NCBI RefSeq assembly: GCF_003070885.1
Contig: NZ_CP028913.1
Span: forward strand, 1,364,001-1,428,000
Source of the DNA: Agromyces badenianii
GTDB lineage: Bacteria; Actinomycetota; Actinomycetes; Actinomycetales; Microbacteriaceae
DNA length: 64,000 nucleotides
Direction of reading: 5' to 3'
The notes beneath the pieces are model-generated. The model ran no database searches. It was not told the DNA's origin and saw only the letters and a program-made list of their open reading frames with translations. The translations under genes were made by a program, and so were the position numbers. Shown in pieces: positions 1 through 9,256 of the stretch; positions within the stretch are counted from its first letter, which is position 1, and every line of letters begins with the position of its first letter.

Positions 1-336
1 GCGGGTCCGGCCGTGCTCACCGAGGCGCTCCGGCTCGGCGGCGTCGACCTCGCTGCCGAGCTCGAGCTCGGCGCGGGCGGTTCAGGTCTGTCGGGAGGAC
101 AGGCGCAACGAGTTGCGACGGCCCGGGCCATCCACCGCCTGCTCGCCCGCGACGCACCGCTGCTGCTGCTCGACGAACCCAGCTCGGCACTCGACGAACG
201 ACGGGAGGCCGAACTCGTCGGGCACCTGCGTGAGCTCGCCGCTCAGGGGCGCACGATCGTCGTCGCCACCCACCGTCCGGCTCTCCTCGACGCGGCCGAC
301 CGCGTCGTGTCGCTGACGGCGGTGGCGCATGTCTGA
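1..336 (+). CDS. cydD: CydD, C-terminal end (partial at window edge)
   Basis: This is the last ~111 residues of an ABC half-transporter ATPase domain; the 5' part lies outside the window. The ABC signature (GLSGGQAQR) and a Walker B with catalytic glutamate (LLLLDEPSSALD) are visible, then a switch histidine (ATHRP). With the adjoining CydC it would form the CydDC exporter, which in other bacteria exports cysteine/glutathione across the membrane for cytochrome bd assembly. Its stop overlaps the cydC start by 8 bases, which implies translational coupling. The CydD name rests mainly on this pairing with a CydC-like gene; cydAB would be expected upstream. Confidence 0.85.
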   Translation, partial: AGPAVLTEALRLGGVDLAAELELGAGGSGLSGGQAQRVATARAIHRLLARDAPLLLLDEPSSALDERREAELVGHLRELAAQGRTIVVATHRPALLDAADRVVSLTAVAHV

Positions 337-2059
337 TCGCACCCGGTCGGTGATGCGGCGCGCCGTGCCGGCGCCCAGTCGACTCGCGCTGCCCGTGCTG
401 CTCGGCGTCGCCTCCGCAGGCTCGACCATCGCACTGCTCGCCTGCTCGGCGTGGCTGATCGCGCGCGCGGCCGAGCAGCCGCCGGTGCTCTACCTCCAGC
501 TCGGCATCGTCGGGGTGCGGGCGTTCGCGCTCGGACGCGCCGTGTTCCGGTACCTCGAGCGACTGACCGGCCATGATGCCTCGTTCCGCCAGCTGGCGAG
601 CATCAGGGCTGGCATCTTCGAGCGGATGCTGCCGCTCGCGCCCGACGGACTCCGCACGAGCCGTCGCGGCGAACTGCTGGCACGGTTCGTCGGCGATGTC
701 GACGAACTGCAGAACGTCACCCTTCGGGCCGTGCAGCCGGTGGTGAGCGCGGTACTCGTGCTCATCGCGGCGGTCACCGCGCTGGCGATGCTCGCGCCGG
801 CAGCGGCCGTCGCCGTCGGCGCGGTGCTCGCCATCGGACTCCTCGTCGCACTCCTCGCCGAGCGGGCCGCCGCGGGCCGGGCCGAGCGCTCGATCGCGCC
901 CCTCCGAGGTGCGCTGCAGGCGGCCGTCGTCGACCACGTGCAGGCGCTCGACGTGCTCGTCGCCTTCGATGCCGCGAGCGACGATCGGGCCCGCATCCGG
1001 GCGATCGGCGCGAACCTCGAGCGAGCCACCCGCACCCGCTCGGCGTCGGCCGGTGCGGCGGCGGCCGTCGTGACGGCGATCGGCGGCTTCGCCACGCTGG
1101 CGAGCCTGCTCGTGGCCTGGCCGGCCCTCGCGGCGGGCGGCATCGATGGCCCCGAGTTCGCGGTGCTCTGCCTCGTGCCGCTCGCGATCGCCGAGGTCGC
1201 CGGCGCCATCCCAATCGGGCTGGCCGCTTGGCGCGTCGCGCGCGTGAGCGCCGCACGCGTCGCCGACGCGGTGCCCGATTCGGTGCCACCCGAGATTCCC
1301 GTGGCCCCCGCGAACCCGCTCGCAGGCAGCACGGAGCGCCAGCACGACGGCCGTCCCGATTCCGATCGGTCCGGTGCGGCGCCGGGCGTTCGCGACGCCC
1401 CGCCCGCGATCACGCTCACGTCGGTCGGTGCGGCGTGGCCCGGTGGTCCCGCGGTGCTCGAGGGACTCGACCTCGAGCTCGCACCAGGGGAGCGGCTTCT
1501 CGTGCAAGGCGAGTCGGGCTCGGGCAAGACGACGCTCGCGCACGTCCTCGTGCGCTTCCTCGAGTACCGCGGCTCGTACCGGCTCGACGGCGTCGAGGCG
1601 CGCACGCTCGATCCCGCCGAAGTGCGGCGCACCGTCGGCCTCGTCGAACAGCGCCCGTGGCTCTTCGACGAGGACATCCGGCAGAACCTGCTCTTCGCGC
1701 GCCCGGCGGCGAGCGACGAGGAACTGCTCGAGGTGCTCGACCGCGTCGGCCTGGCCGACTGGGTCGCCGAGCGCGGCGGCCTCGACGCGCGGGTGGGTGA
1801 ACGCGGCGCGCTCGTCTCCGGCGGACAGGCGCAACGGATCGCGCTCGCGCGGGCCATGCTCGCGCAGTTCCCGGTGCTCGTACTCGACGAGCCGACCGCG
1901 AACGTCGATCCCGACCGGGCCGACGCGCTGCTCACCGAAATGCTCGGTGCGGCGGGGCCGGAACGCAGCGTCGTGCTCATCGCCCACGCCGGCGTCGACC
2001 CGGCACTCGTCGATCGTCGTCTCGAGATCGGCGACGGGCGGGCCGTCGTCCTAGGCTGA
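329..2059 (+). CDS. cydC: CydC, ABC half-transporter for cytochrome bd assembly
   Basis: 576 residues: a membrane domain (about residues 20-290, several long hydrophobic stretches) followed by an ATPase domain. Walker A (GESGSGKTT, ~residue 395), signature (LVSGGQAQR, ~residue 495) and Walker B (VLVLDEPTANVD, ~residue 515) are all present. It is the partner of the CydD fragment just upstream, with which it overlaps. A proline- and glycine-rich linker of about 50 residues separates the two domains. A general thiol or drug ABC exporter is the alternative, but tandem half-transporters of this form in actinobacteria are usually CydDC. Confidence 0.88.
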   Translation: MSDRTRSVMRRAVPAPSRLALPVLLGVASAGSTIALLACSAWLIARAAEQPPVLYLQLGIVGVRAFALGRAVFRYLERLTGHDASFRQLASIRAGIFERMLPLAPDGLRTSRRGELLARFVGDVDELQNVTLRAVQPVVSAVLVLIAAVTALAMLAPAAAVAVGAVLAIGLLVALLAERAAAGRAERSIAPLRGALQAAVVDHVQALDVLVAFDAASDDRARIRAIGANLERATRTRSASAGAAAAVVTAIGGFATLASLLVAWPALAAGGIDGPEFAVLCLVPLAIAEVAGAIPIGLAAWRVARVSAARVADAVPDSVPPEIPVAPANPLAGSTERQHDGRPDSDRSGAAPGVRDAPPAITLTSVGAAWPGGPAVLEGLDLELAPGERLLVQGESGSGKTTLAHVLVRFLEYRGSYRLDGVEARTLDPAEVRRTVGLVEQRPWLFDEDIRQNLLFARPAASDEELLEVLDRVGLADWVAERGGLDARVGERGALVSGGQAQRIALARAMLAQFPVLVLDEPTANVDPDRADALLTEMLGAAGPERSVVLIAHAGVDPALVDRRLEIGDGRAVVLG

Positions 2060-2063
2060 GGGG

Positions 2064-3443
2064 ATGCCCCGCCGCATCCGGAGCCTCGCGCTGGCGAGTT
2101 GGCGCGAACCCGCGCAGGTCTTCAGCGCGTTCGCCGCCCGAGCGGACACCGCCGTCTGGCTCGACGGCGGTCATGGCGCGGTCGCCGGATCGAGCGTCAT
2201 CGCCTGGGCGCACGCCGACAGCACGGTGCTCGCGGGGGATGCCCAGCCCGACACGGTCTACGCGGAACTCGCCGATGCGCTCGGCGGTGACGTCGTCGAT
2301 GCCCGGGCAGACGTCGCCTCACCGGCCCGCCTCGGCTGGATCGGATGGTTCGGCTACGAGTTCGGGACCCGCACGGCGGGCCTGCCGTTCGGTCGGGCGG
2401 AGACGCCGGATGCCGCATTCCTCTTCGCCGATCGTGCGATCGTGTTCGATCATGCCGGCGGCCGAGTGCGACTCGAGTGGCTCGAATCCGACGCCCCGGC
2501 CGCCGGCGAAACGTGGGCGCTGGAGCTCGCCGCGGCCATCGCGCTGCTGCCCGCCGAGGCGACCACGGAACCCGAATCCCCTCGGGTCGAAGCATCCACG
2601 CGCCCGGCATCGCACTGGCGCCATGCCGCGCCCGAATACACCCGCATGATCGCGGCGTGCCAGGCGGCGATCACCCGCGGCGACGCGTACCAGTTGTGCC
2701 TCACCAATCGCATCGACGTCGACGTCCGCCCCGACCCCCTCGAGACGTACCTGCGACTTCGGCGCACGAGCCCGAGCCACCACGGCGGCTACCTGCGCTT
2801 CGGCGACATCGCACTGCTCAGCGCCTCGCCGGAGCAGTTCCTGCTCGTCGAGCCCGGCGGCCTCGTCTCGACGAAGCCCATGAAGGGCACCAGGCCGCGG
2901 AGCGCGGACCCCGTCGCCGACGAGGCGCTGCGTCGTGAGCTCCTCGAGAGCGAGAAGGAGCGCGCCGAGAACCTCATGATCGTCGACCTCATGCGCAACG
3001 ACCTGGGCCGGATCGCCGCGCTCGGCACCGTCGAGGTGCCGAGCCTGCTCGAGGTCGAGGAGTACGCCCACGTGCACCAGTTGGTCTCGACGGTCACTGC
3101 TCAGCTGCGGCATCCGCTCACCGCCCTCGATGTGATCGAGGCGGCGTTCCCGGCCGGCTCGATGACCGGGGCGCCCAAGCGCAGCGCGATGTCGATCCTG
3201 CACGAACTCGAACAGGGGCCTCGGGGCATCTACTCGGGCGCGTTCGGCTACCTCGGCGTCGACGGCAGCGCCGACCTCGCGATGGTGATCCGCTCGATCG
3301 TGCTCACCCCGAGGGGTGCGAGCGTCGGAACCGGGGGTGGCATCACGGCACTGTCGGTCGCGGCCGAAGAGGTCGAGGAGACCCGGGTCAAGGCGAGGGC
3401 GCTGCTCGACGTGCTCGGCGCGGAGATGCCCGCCTCGGAGTGA
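2064..3443 (+). CDS. pabB: Aminodeoxychorismate synthase component I (PabB-like)
   Basis: 459 residues of the chorismate-binding family (TrpE/PabB/MenF). The motif PMKGTRPR (~residues 271-278) carries the lysine typical of PabB, where anthranilate synthases have alanine (PIAGT), so 4-amino-4-deoxychorismate synthesis for folate is preferred over tryptophan synthesis. The conserved ENLMIVDLMRNDLGRI and GSMTGAPK blocks follow. The start lies four bases after the cydC stop. No glutaminase (PabA) or lyase (PabC) is adjacent, so they would have to be encoded elsewhere. Confidence 0.85.
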   Translation: MPRRIRSLALASWREPAQVFSAFAARADTAVWLDGGHGAVAGSSVIAWAHADSTVLAGDAQPDTVYAELADALGGDVVDARADVASPARLGWIGWFGYEFGTRTAGLPFGRAETPDAAFLFADRAIVFDHAGGRVRLEWLESDAPAAGETWALELAAAIALLPAEATTEPESPRVEASTRPASHWRHAAPEYTRMIAACQAAITRGDAYQLCLTNRIDVDVRPDPLETYLRLRRTSPSHHGGYLRFGDIALLSASPEQFLLVEPGGLVSTKPMKGTRPRSADPVADEALRRELLESEKERAENLMIVDLMRNDLGRIAALGTVEVPSLLEVEEYAHVHQLVSTVTAQLRHPLTALDVIEAAFPAGSMTGAPKRSAMSILHELEQGPRGIYSGAFGYLGVDGSADLAMVIRSIVLTPRGASVGTGGGITALSVAAEEVEETRVKARALLDVLGAEMPASE

Positions 3444-3518
3444 GTAGGCTGGAGAACCGAGTGCGCCCGGTTCCGGCGCGCCCGGAAGCTTCCCGAGCGA
3501 TACACGATTGAGAGTCAC

Positions 3519-6092
3519 GTGGCACACGACCAGGACCCCGCGCACGCCGACGCCGGCGCCTACGACTTCGCCGCCATCCAGGCGAAGTGGCTTCCCGTGT
3601 GGGACGAGTCCGAACCGTTCCGCGCCGGCCTTCCCGGTGACACCCGGCCGCGCAAGTACATCCTCGACATGTTCCCGTACCCCTCGGGCGACCTGCACAT
3701 GGGCCATGCCGAGGCGTTCGGCTACGGCGACACCGTCGCCCGCTACTGGCGGCATCAGGGCTTCGACGTGCTGCACCCGGTCGGCTGGGACTCGTTCGGC
3801 CTGCCGGCCGAGAACGCCGCGATCAAGCGCGGTATCGACCCGCGTGCGTGGACCTACGCGAACATCGAGCAGCAGAAGCGCTCGTTCCGCCAGTACGCTC
3901 CGTCGTTCGACTGGTCGAGGGAGCTCCACACGAGTGATCCCGAGTACTACAAGTGGAACCAGTGGCTGTTCCTGAAGCTCTACGAGAAGGGCATCGCGTA
4001 CCGCAAGGCCGGCCAGGTCAACTGGTGCCCGAACGACCAGACGGTGCTCGCCAACGAGCAGGTCGTCGACGGCCACTGCGAGCGCTGCGGCGCCGTCGTC
4101 ACGAAGAAGGCGCTCACGCAGTGGTACTTCCGCGTGACCGACTACGCCGACCGCCTGCTCGACGACCTGAACCAGCTCGAGGGCGCGTGGCCGTCTAAGG
4201 TGCTCTCGATGCAGCGCAACTGGATCGGCCGCTCCTCGGGCGCTGATGTCGAGTTCGAGATCGAGGGGCGCTCTGAGCGCATCTCCGTCTTCACGACCCG
4301 TCCCGACACGCTGTACGGCGCGACGTTCATGGTCGTGGCTCCCGACTCCGATCTGGCGGCCGAACTCGCCGGCGGGGCATCCGCCGAGGTGCGCACGCGC
4401 TTCCAGGACTACCTCGATTCGGTGCGCGCCGAGAGCGACATCGACCGGCTCTCGACCGACCGGCCGAAGACCGGCGTCTTCCTCGAGCGCTACGCGATCA
4501 ACCCGGTCAACGGCGAGCGCCTGCCGATCTGGGCCGCCGACTACGTGCTCGCCGACTACGGTCATGGCGCGATCATGGCGGTGCCGGCGCACGACCAGCG
4601 CGACCTCGATTTCGCCCGCGCCTTCGGGCTGCCGGTGCGGGTCGTCGTCGACACGAACGCTCCCGTCACGGGCGTGATTCCGGTGATCCAGCTCGATGAG
4701 CACGGCGACCCGGTGCTGCCCGACGACCTTCCGGCCGAAGACCCGGCGTCCACCGGCGTCGCGCTCGGGGGCGACGGCCGACTCGTGAACTCGGGCCCGC
4801 TCGACGGGCTCTCGAAGTCCAACGCGATCCGCCGGGTCATCGAACTCCTCTCCGAGCGCGGTCTCGGCCGCTCGTCGAAGAACTACCGCCTGCGCGACTG
4901 GCTGATCTCGCGCCAGCGCTACTGGGGCACCCCGATCCCGATCATCCACTGCCCATCGTGCGGCGAGGTGCCGGTTCCCGAGGCCGATCTGCCGGTGCGA
5001 CTGCCGGATGCCGCGGGGCTCGACCTGAAGCCGAAGGGCTCGAGCCCGCTCGGTGCCGCCGAGGAGTGGGCCAATGTCGCGTGCCCGAGCTGCGGCGGCG
5101 CCGCGCGCCGCGACTCCGACACGATGGACACCTTCGTCGACTCCTCGTGGTACTACCTGCGCTACCTCGACCCGAACAACGACGAGCGCGCCTTCGACCC
5201 GGCCGAGGCCGAGAAGTGGCTGCCCGTCGACCAGTACGTGGGCGGCGTCGAGCACGCCATCCTGCACCTGCTCTACTCCCGCTTCATCACGAAGGTGCTC
5301 TTCGATCTCGGCTACCTGAGCTTCACCGAACCGTTCACGTCGCTGCTCAATCAGGGCATGGTCATCATGGACGGCACGAAGATGTCGAAGTCCAAGGGCA
5401 ACCTGGTCGAGTTCGCGAGCGAGCTGCATGCGCACGGCGCCGATGCGCTGCGGGTCACGCTCGCGTTCGCCGGCCCGCCGGAAGACGACATCGACTGGGC
5501 CGACGTGTCCCCGGTCGGCGCTTCGAAGTTCCTGGCGCGTGCGTGGCGCATCTCGGGTGAGGTCACGTCGAGCCCCGAGATCGAGTGGAAGACGGGCGAT
5601 GCTGCGCTGCGCCGCGTGACGCACCGACTGCTCGCCGACGCCCCTGGTCTCGTCGAGGCGTTCAAGTTCAACGTCGTGGTCGCGCGGCTCATGGAGCTCG
5701 TGAACGCCACACGCAAGACGATCGACTCCGGTGCGGGCGCCGGCGATGCCGCAGTGCGGGAGGCCTCGGAGGTCACTGCGATGATCCTCGACCTGTTCGC
5801 CCCGTATACCGCCGAAGACATGTGGCAGCGACTCGGCTACGAGCCGACGGTCGCCCTCGTGCCGTGGCGCAAGGCCGACCCGGCGCTGCTCGTCGAGGAG
5901 TCGGTGACGGCCATCGTGCAGGTCGACGGCAAGGTGCGCGACCGGTTCGAGGTGTCGCCGAAGATCTCGGGCGACGAGCTCGAAGTGCTGGCACGTGCGT
6001 CGGCCGCGGTGTCGCGTGTGGTTGGGGATCGCGAGATCGCCAACGTCATCGTGCGCGCACCCCGACTCGTGAACATCGCGACGAGGGGCTGA
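3519..6092 (+). CDS. leuS: Leucyl-tRNA synthetase
   Basis: 857 residues, a normal bacterial LeuRS length. It charges tRNA-Leu in the cytoplasm. Class I signatures are clear: HMGH ([14 protein letters not shown], ~residue 60) and KMSKS ([10 protein letters not shown], ~residue 621). The large CP1 editing insertion lies between them, with the threonine-rich [12 protein letters not shown] segment near residue 260. Two CxxC-type pairs (CERCG; CPSCG repeated near residues 490-530) suggest zinc-binding modules. The start is GTG (VAHDQDP). A hairpin terminator follows directly. Confidence 0.98.
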   Translation: MAHDQDPAHADAGAYDFAAIQAKWLPVWDESEPFRAGLPGDTRPRKYILDMFPYPSGDLHMGHAEAFGYGDTVARYWRHQGFDVLHPVGWDSFGLPAENAAIKRGIDPRAWTYANIEQQKRSFRQYAPSFDWSRELHTSDPEYYKWNQWLFLKLYEKGIAYRKAGQVNWCPNDQTVLANEQVVDGHCERCGAVVTKKALTQWYFRVTDYADRLLDDLNQLEGAWPSKVLSMQRNWIGRSSGADVEFEIEGRSERISVFTTRPDTLYGATFMVVAPDSDLAAELAGGASAEVRTRFQDYLDSVRAESDIDRLSTDRPKTGVFLERYAINPVNGERLPIWAADYVLADYGHGAIMAVPAHDQRDLDFARAFGLPVRVVVDTNAPVTGVIPVIQLDEHGDPVLPDDLPAEDPASTGVALGGDGRLVNSGPLDGLSKSNAIRRVIELLSERGLGRSSKNYRLRDWLISRQRYWGTPIPIIHCPSCGEVPVPEADLPVRLPDAAGLDLKPKGSSPLGAAEEWANVACPSCGGAARRDSDTMDTFVDSSWYYLRYLDPNNDERAFDPAEAEKWLPVDQYVGGVEHAILHLLYSRFITKVLFDLGYLSFTEPFTSLLNQGMVIMDGTKMSKSKGNLVEFASELHAHGADALRVTLAFAGPPEDDIDWADVSPVGASKFLARAWRISGEVTSSPEIEWKTGDAALRRVTHRLLADAPGLVEAFKFNVVVARLMELVNATRKTIDSGAGAGDAAVREASEVTAMILDLFAPYTAEDMWQRLGYEPTVALVPWRKADPALLVEESVTAIVQVDGKVRDRFEVSPKISGDELEVLARASAAVSRVVGDREIANVIVRAPRLVNIATRG

Positions 6093-6134
6093 CGCGGCTT
6101 CGCGACTCCTCCTCGACAGGGTGAGGAAGCCGCG
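6093..6134 (+). terminator. Hairpin terminator after leuS
   Basis: A 9-bp perfect outer stem (CGCGGCTTC at 6093-6101 with GAAGCCGCG at 6126-6134) begins immediately after the leuS stop. An inner CCTC/GAGG pairing can extend it. There is no U-tract, which is common for actinobacterial terminators. Confidence 0.6.
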
Positions 6135-6196
6135 ACGGGTGTACTGAGGGCGCTGCTCGTCAGGTGACGCCGCGTCGGGCCGCATACCGTGCGGGT

Positions 6197-6856
6197 ATGC
6201 CCGCGAGTGATGCCGTCGATCCGCTGGCGGCGCTCGACCCCTCTGCTCGCCGTGCCGGCCCGCGCGTGCGCGTGGCCGTCGGCGCCGCCGTGGTGCTCTT
6301 CGTACTCGCGGTGGCGGTCGCGGCGCTCATGTCGTTCGAAGCGGGTGGCGGCGGCGAGCAGGCGCGCATCGAGGCATCCGGTGCGGCGGCGGATGCCTCG
6401 GCCGACCCGTCATCGACGATCGGCGCTCCGCCGGTGCTCGTGCACGTGCTCGGCGCGGTCGCGCGGCCGGGGCTCGTCGAACTGGCGGCGGGTGCGCGGG
6501 TCGTCGACGCCGTCGCGGCCGCCGGAGGCTTCACTGCCGACGCCGATCCGGCGGGGGTGAATCTCGCGCGCCAGCTCGTCGACGGCGAACAGCTCGCCGT
6601 GCCGGTGCTGGGTCAGGCGCCGCAGCCCGCCGGCGGCGAGAGCGGCGCATCGGGCGAATCCGACGGGCTCGTGCACCTGAACAGCGCCGACGTCGCCGAG
6701 CTCGACACGCTCCCGCGCATCGGGCCAGCCCTCGCCCAGCGCATCATCGACTGGCGTGAGGCGAACGGGCCGTTCACCTCCGTCGATCAACTGCTCGATG
6801 TCGCCGGCATCGGCGACGCGGTGTTCTCGGGTCTCGAGAAGCTCGTGGCGCTCTGA
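6197..6856 (+). CDS. comEA: ComEA-like DNA-binding competence protein
   Basis: 219 residues from the ATG at 6197 (MPASDAVDP); an in-frame ATG at 6164 is upstream but less likely. It has a short cytoplasmic N-terminus, one membrane segment (~residues 30-50), an SLBB domain (VHVLGAVARPGLVEL onward) and a C-terminal double helix-hairpin-helix (VHLNSADVAELDTLPRIGPALAQRII). In transformable bacteria ComEA binds incoming DNA at the cell surface and passes it to the ComEC channel. Here comEC follows by one base but is broken by an island, so ComEA is probably without its partner. Confidence 0.9.
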   Translation: MPASDAVDPLAALDPSARRAGPRVRVAVGAAVVLFVLAVAVAALMSFEAGGGGEQARIEASGAAADASADPSSTIGAPPVLVHVLGAVARPGLVELAAGARVVDAVAAAGGFTADADPAGVNLARQLVDGEQLAVPVLGQAPQPAGGESGASGESDGLVHLNSADVAELDTLPRIGPALAQRIIDWREANGPFTSVDQLLDVAGIGDAVFSGLEKLVAL

Positions 6857-6857
6857 G

Positions 6858-7040
6858 ATGGTCGATGCCCGGCTGCTCGCGCCCGCGGCCGTCGCGTGGG
6901 CCGTCGCCTGGTGCGCGATCGGACTCCCCGATGCCGGGCACGGTGCGGCGACACTCGCGTGGAGCCTGTGGGCGGCGGCGGGGGTCGCCGGCAGCATCGC
7001 GATCGGCGGTGAACCGAGCGATGTCAGAGGTTGGCTCTAA
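6858..7040 (+). pseudogene. comEC: comEC 5' fragment, left side of the island insertion
   Basis: An ATG one base after the comEA stop opens a frame of 60 residues. It begins with two hydrophobic segments (LLAPAAVAWAVAWCAIGL; LAWSLWAAAGVAGSIAIGG) as expected for the ComEC N-terminus. After about residue 50 the codon style changes and the frame soon stops at 7038-7040. The C-terminal two thirds of ComEC resumes at 17222. The left junction is therefore somewhere around 7010-7040. Roughly 200 residues of the expected N-terminal region are absent from both pieces. Confidence 0.85.
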
Positions 7041-7082
7041 GTTCAGGGATCATGGAACGACGAGGGGAAAGGAGTTCCGACG

Positions 7083-7829
7083 ATGATCGAGCAGCAGGAC
7101 GAAGTCCATGCGCTGACGTCCGCCATCCTTGCGCACGTCCCGCATGGGAGCACGATCCGCGTGAGCTTCATCACGGCGGCTCCCCGGGTGCAGCGTCGGG
7201 TCGCCGGTGCAGAGGCGAGCGAGCTCCTCATCGAGCAGGCGCGTGCCATCCGTTCGGCTGAGGGGATTCCGTTCTGGCATGCGCTGTTCATCGCCGGCGA
7301 GCTCGAGCGCGAGGGTGTGCCTGCTGACATCCTCCGTTCGGCGATGTACCACCAGGATCCAACTCGGCACGAGACGATCGAAATGGTCACGTCGGGCGAG
7401 ACCCCGTCGGAGCTTGCTGAGCTGGCCTGCCGTGCCCCCTCGCATGGACGCGACTCGATCGCGCTCCAGTCGTGGATCACGCTCGTAAACGGCCAGGACC
7501 GCTACCTCCCGATGCTCGACTTCACGTCGAAAGCGACTCGACCTGGATCCGCGGCGACCGTCCGAGCCGCAGCCGAAGTGCTCGACACGGCCGGAATCCT
7601 GTGCTCGTCGGCGCGCTCGTTCCACTTCTACGGGCATCACCTGGTGACGCGCGAGGAGCAGCTCGACTTCTGGGCACGCGCCCTGCTGCTCACTCCGATC
7701 GTCGACGAGCGCTGGATCGCGCATCAGATCCGAGGTCAGGTCGGCGCGCTGCGATTCTCGGCGAACGAGCGCGGGGTGGTTCCGAAGGTGATCGGCGAGG
7801 TCGTGCCATCAGGAAGGACCGAGTCATGA
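7083..7829 (+). CDS. Possible primase-like (AEP-type) protein paired with SIR2-SLOG
   Basis: 248 residues, first gene of the island, with a good ribosome site (AAGGAG at about 7067-7073). I do not recognise it with certainty. The C-terminal half has a spacing reminiscent of archaeo-eukaryotic primases: an acidic strand end (MLDFTSK, D146), an SxH-like motif (SFHFYG, S179/H181) and a later segment (VDERWIAH...ALRFS, from D208). The N-terminal ~130 residues are alpha-helical in character and unassigned. It overlaps the next gene by ATGA, so the two are almost surely co-translated and act together. Function is an inference; a structure search is needed before calling it a polymerase. Confidence 0.45.
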   Translation: MIEQQDEVHALTSAILAHVPHGSTIRVSFITAAPRVQRRVAGAEASELLIEQARAIRSAEGIPFWHALFIAGELEREGVPADILRSAMYHQDPTRHETIEMVTSGETPSELAELACRAPSHGRDSIALQSWITLVNGQDRYLPMLDFTSKATRPGSAATVRAAAEVLDTAGILCSSARSFHFYGHHLVTREEQLDFWARALLLTPIVDERWIAHQIRGQVGALRFSANERGVVPKVIGEVVPSGRTES

Positions 7830-9256
7830 CGGTGACGATGAAGGAACTGGTCGCGAAGTTCGCCGAGGCCGTGGCCGTCGGGGACGCCGCGGTGTTCGTC
7901 GGCGCGGGCACGTCGATGGCTGCCGGTCTTCCTGACTGGAATGCGCTCATTGACGATGCTCGTGTCGCCGCGGACGTCCCCGCCGGGCTCGCGGACGCAC
8001 CGCTGGCGGCGCAGTACATCGCGAACACCGACGGCGAGGGCGCGCTCCACGCAGCGATCAAGCGGAAGATCGACGTCGACGTCGTCCCGACGGATGTGCA
8101 CGACACCTTGTCGCAGCTGCCAATCCGCGACTATTGGACGACGAACTACGACCTGCTCGTCGAGCAGTCGCTCAAGGCCCAGGACCGCGAGTACCAGTGG
8201 GTGGTGGGGGAGCAGGATTACGCGGGGAAGCCGGCGGCCGGGACCAGCACCAAGCGCGTCACCAAGATGCACGGCTCGCTCACGCGGGACGCGCAGGGCC
8301 AGCGGGGATGGCAGGTCGCTCCGGTGATCACCCGATCGGACTTCGAGAGATACGAGGAGCAGCATCCGATCACCTGGACGCGGCTGCGCGCAGCCTGGTT
8401 GACGAACAGCTTCCTCTTCCTGGGCCTGAGCTTCGACGACCCGAACCTCAACCTGCTGCTGCGACTGTCGCGGTCGTTGCCGGCGCACATTGATGCGCCG
8501 CCGCACTATGTCGTCTTCGCGGCGAAGGCCGACCCTGTTGAGCACCGCCTGCAGCAGCTCCGCGTGGCAGACTTGGAGAAAGCCGGGGTGAATGTGCACA
8601 TGATCGATTCGCATGCAGATCTCTCACCGCTGCTGAGCCAGCTCGAGGTGAGGTGCCGTCCCGAGTTCCTGTTCGTGTCGGGGAGCTTCGACGCGACCGG
8701 CACGACCGATGAGGACCGGTTCTCGATGTCCGTCGCTCAGACCCTCGCGATGACGCTCGCCGGATCGAATAGATCCGCCCGGCCCACGATCGTGTCGTTC
8801 GGCGGCCCCGCCGGGCAGGTCGTCAGTCGGCACTTCCGGTATGCGCTCGCCTCGAGCGAATACCGACCGGAGTCGGTGCGCTTCTACTACCGCAAGGCGG
8901 AGACCGGCGACGAGTCCATCCCGATCGAGCACCGGGTCGGCATGGCGATCTTCACCGAGCGCACCCTCGATGAGATGCGCGACTTCGTCTTCCCGCAGGT
9001 GCGAGCGATGGTCGTCATCGGCGGCGGCTCGCGAACTGGCGAAGAGGTCGCGGCTGCGCAGACCCACGGCGTGCTCGTCATCCCCGTCGGGGCGACCGGG
9101 GGAGCGGCGAAGATCCTTTGGGATGCTATGGATCCCGCCGATCTCGGACTCGACAGCACAGACGAACTGGCGTGGTGGGATCAGCTGAAAACCGGCTCGG
9201 CCACCCTCGCCGCGCACGCCGCGGGGATGCTGATCAAGCGCCTCATGTTCGAGTAG
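7826..9256 (+). CDS. SIR2-SLOG two-domain protein, ThsA-like candidate defence effector
   Basis: 476 residues. The N-terminal SIR2 domain shows the NAD-binding FVGAGTS (residues 24-30), TTNYD (105-109) and a likely catalytic histidine in MHGS (H149). The C-terminal part (~281-435) looks like a SLOG nucleotide-sensing domain, with VVIGGGSRTGEEVAAA and IPVGATGGAA. SIR2 plus SLOG is the layout of Thoeris ThsA, where SLOG binds a cyclic ADP-ribose signal and SIR2 then destroys NAD. No TIR gene (ThsB) is visible here; the partner is the overlapping upstream gene instead. Start is ATG at 7826 with AGGAAGG upstream. It converges on the phosphoribosyltransferase gene, overlapping it by 14 bases. Confidence 0.8.
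   Translation: MTVTMKELVAKFAEAVAVGDAAVFVGAGTSMAAGLPDWNALIDDARVAADVPAGLADAPLAAQYIANTDGEGALHAAIKRKIDVDVVPTDVHDTLSQLPIRDYWTTNYDLLVEQSLKAQDREYQWVVGEQDYAGKPAAGTSTKRVTKMHGSLTRDAQGQRGWQVAPVITRSDFERYEEQHPITWTRLRAAWLTNSFLFLGLSFDDPNLNLLLRLSRSLPAHIDAPPHYVVFAAKADPVEHRLQQLRVADLEKAGVNVHMIDSHADLSPLLSQLEVRCRPEFLFVSGSFDATGTTDEDRFSMSVAQTLAMTLAGSNRSARPTIVSFGGPAGQVVSRHFRYALASSEYRPESVRFYYRKAETGDESIPIEHRVGMAIFTERTLDEMRDFVFPQVRAMVVIGGGSRTGEEVAAAQTHGVLVIPVGATGGAAKILWDAMDPADLGLDSTDELAWWDQLKTGSATLAAHAAGMLIKRLMFE

Noticed and set aside
17..1987. 656-codon minus-strand frame opposite cydDC
   Set aside because: Low-complexity Arg/Glu/Gly-rich translation with no motif, fully antisense to well-supported cydDC; typical of high-GC DNA.
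2319..6185. 1288-codon minus-strand frame opposite pabB and leuS
   Set aside because: Composition is charge-rich and motif-free, mirroring codon bias of the genes on the other strand.
7826..9256. Calling the island a complete Thoeris system
   Set aside because: The ThsA-like architecture is there, but no TIR-domain ThsB is found within the window.
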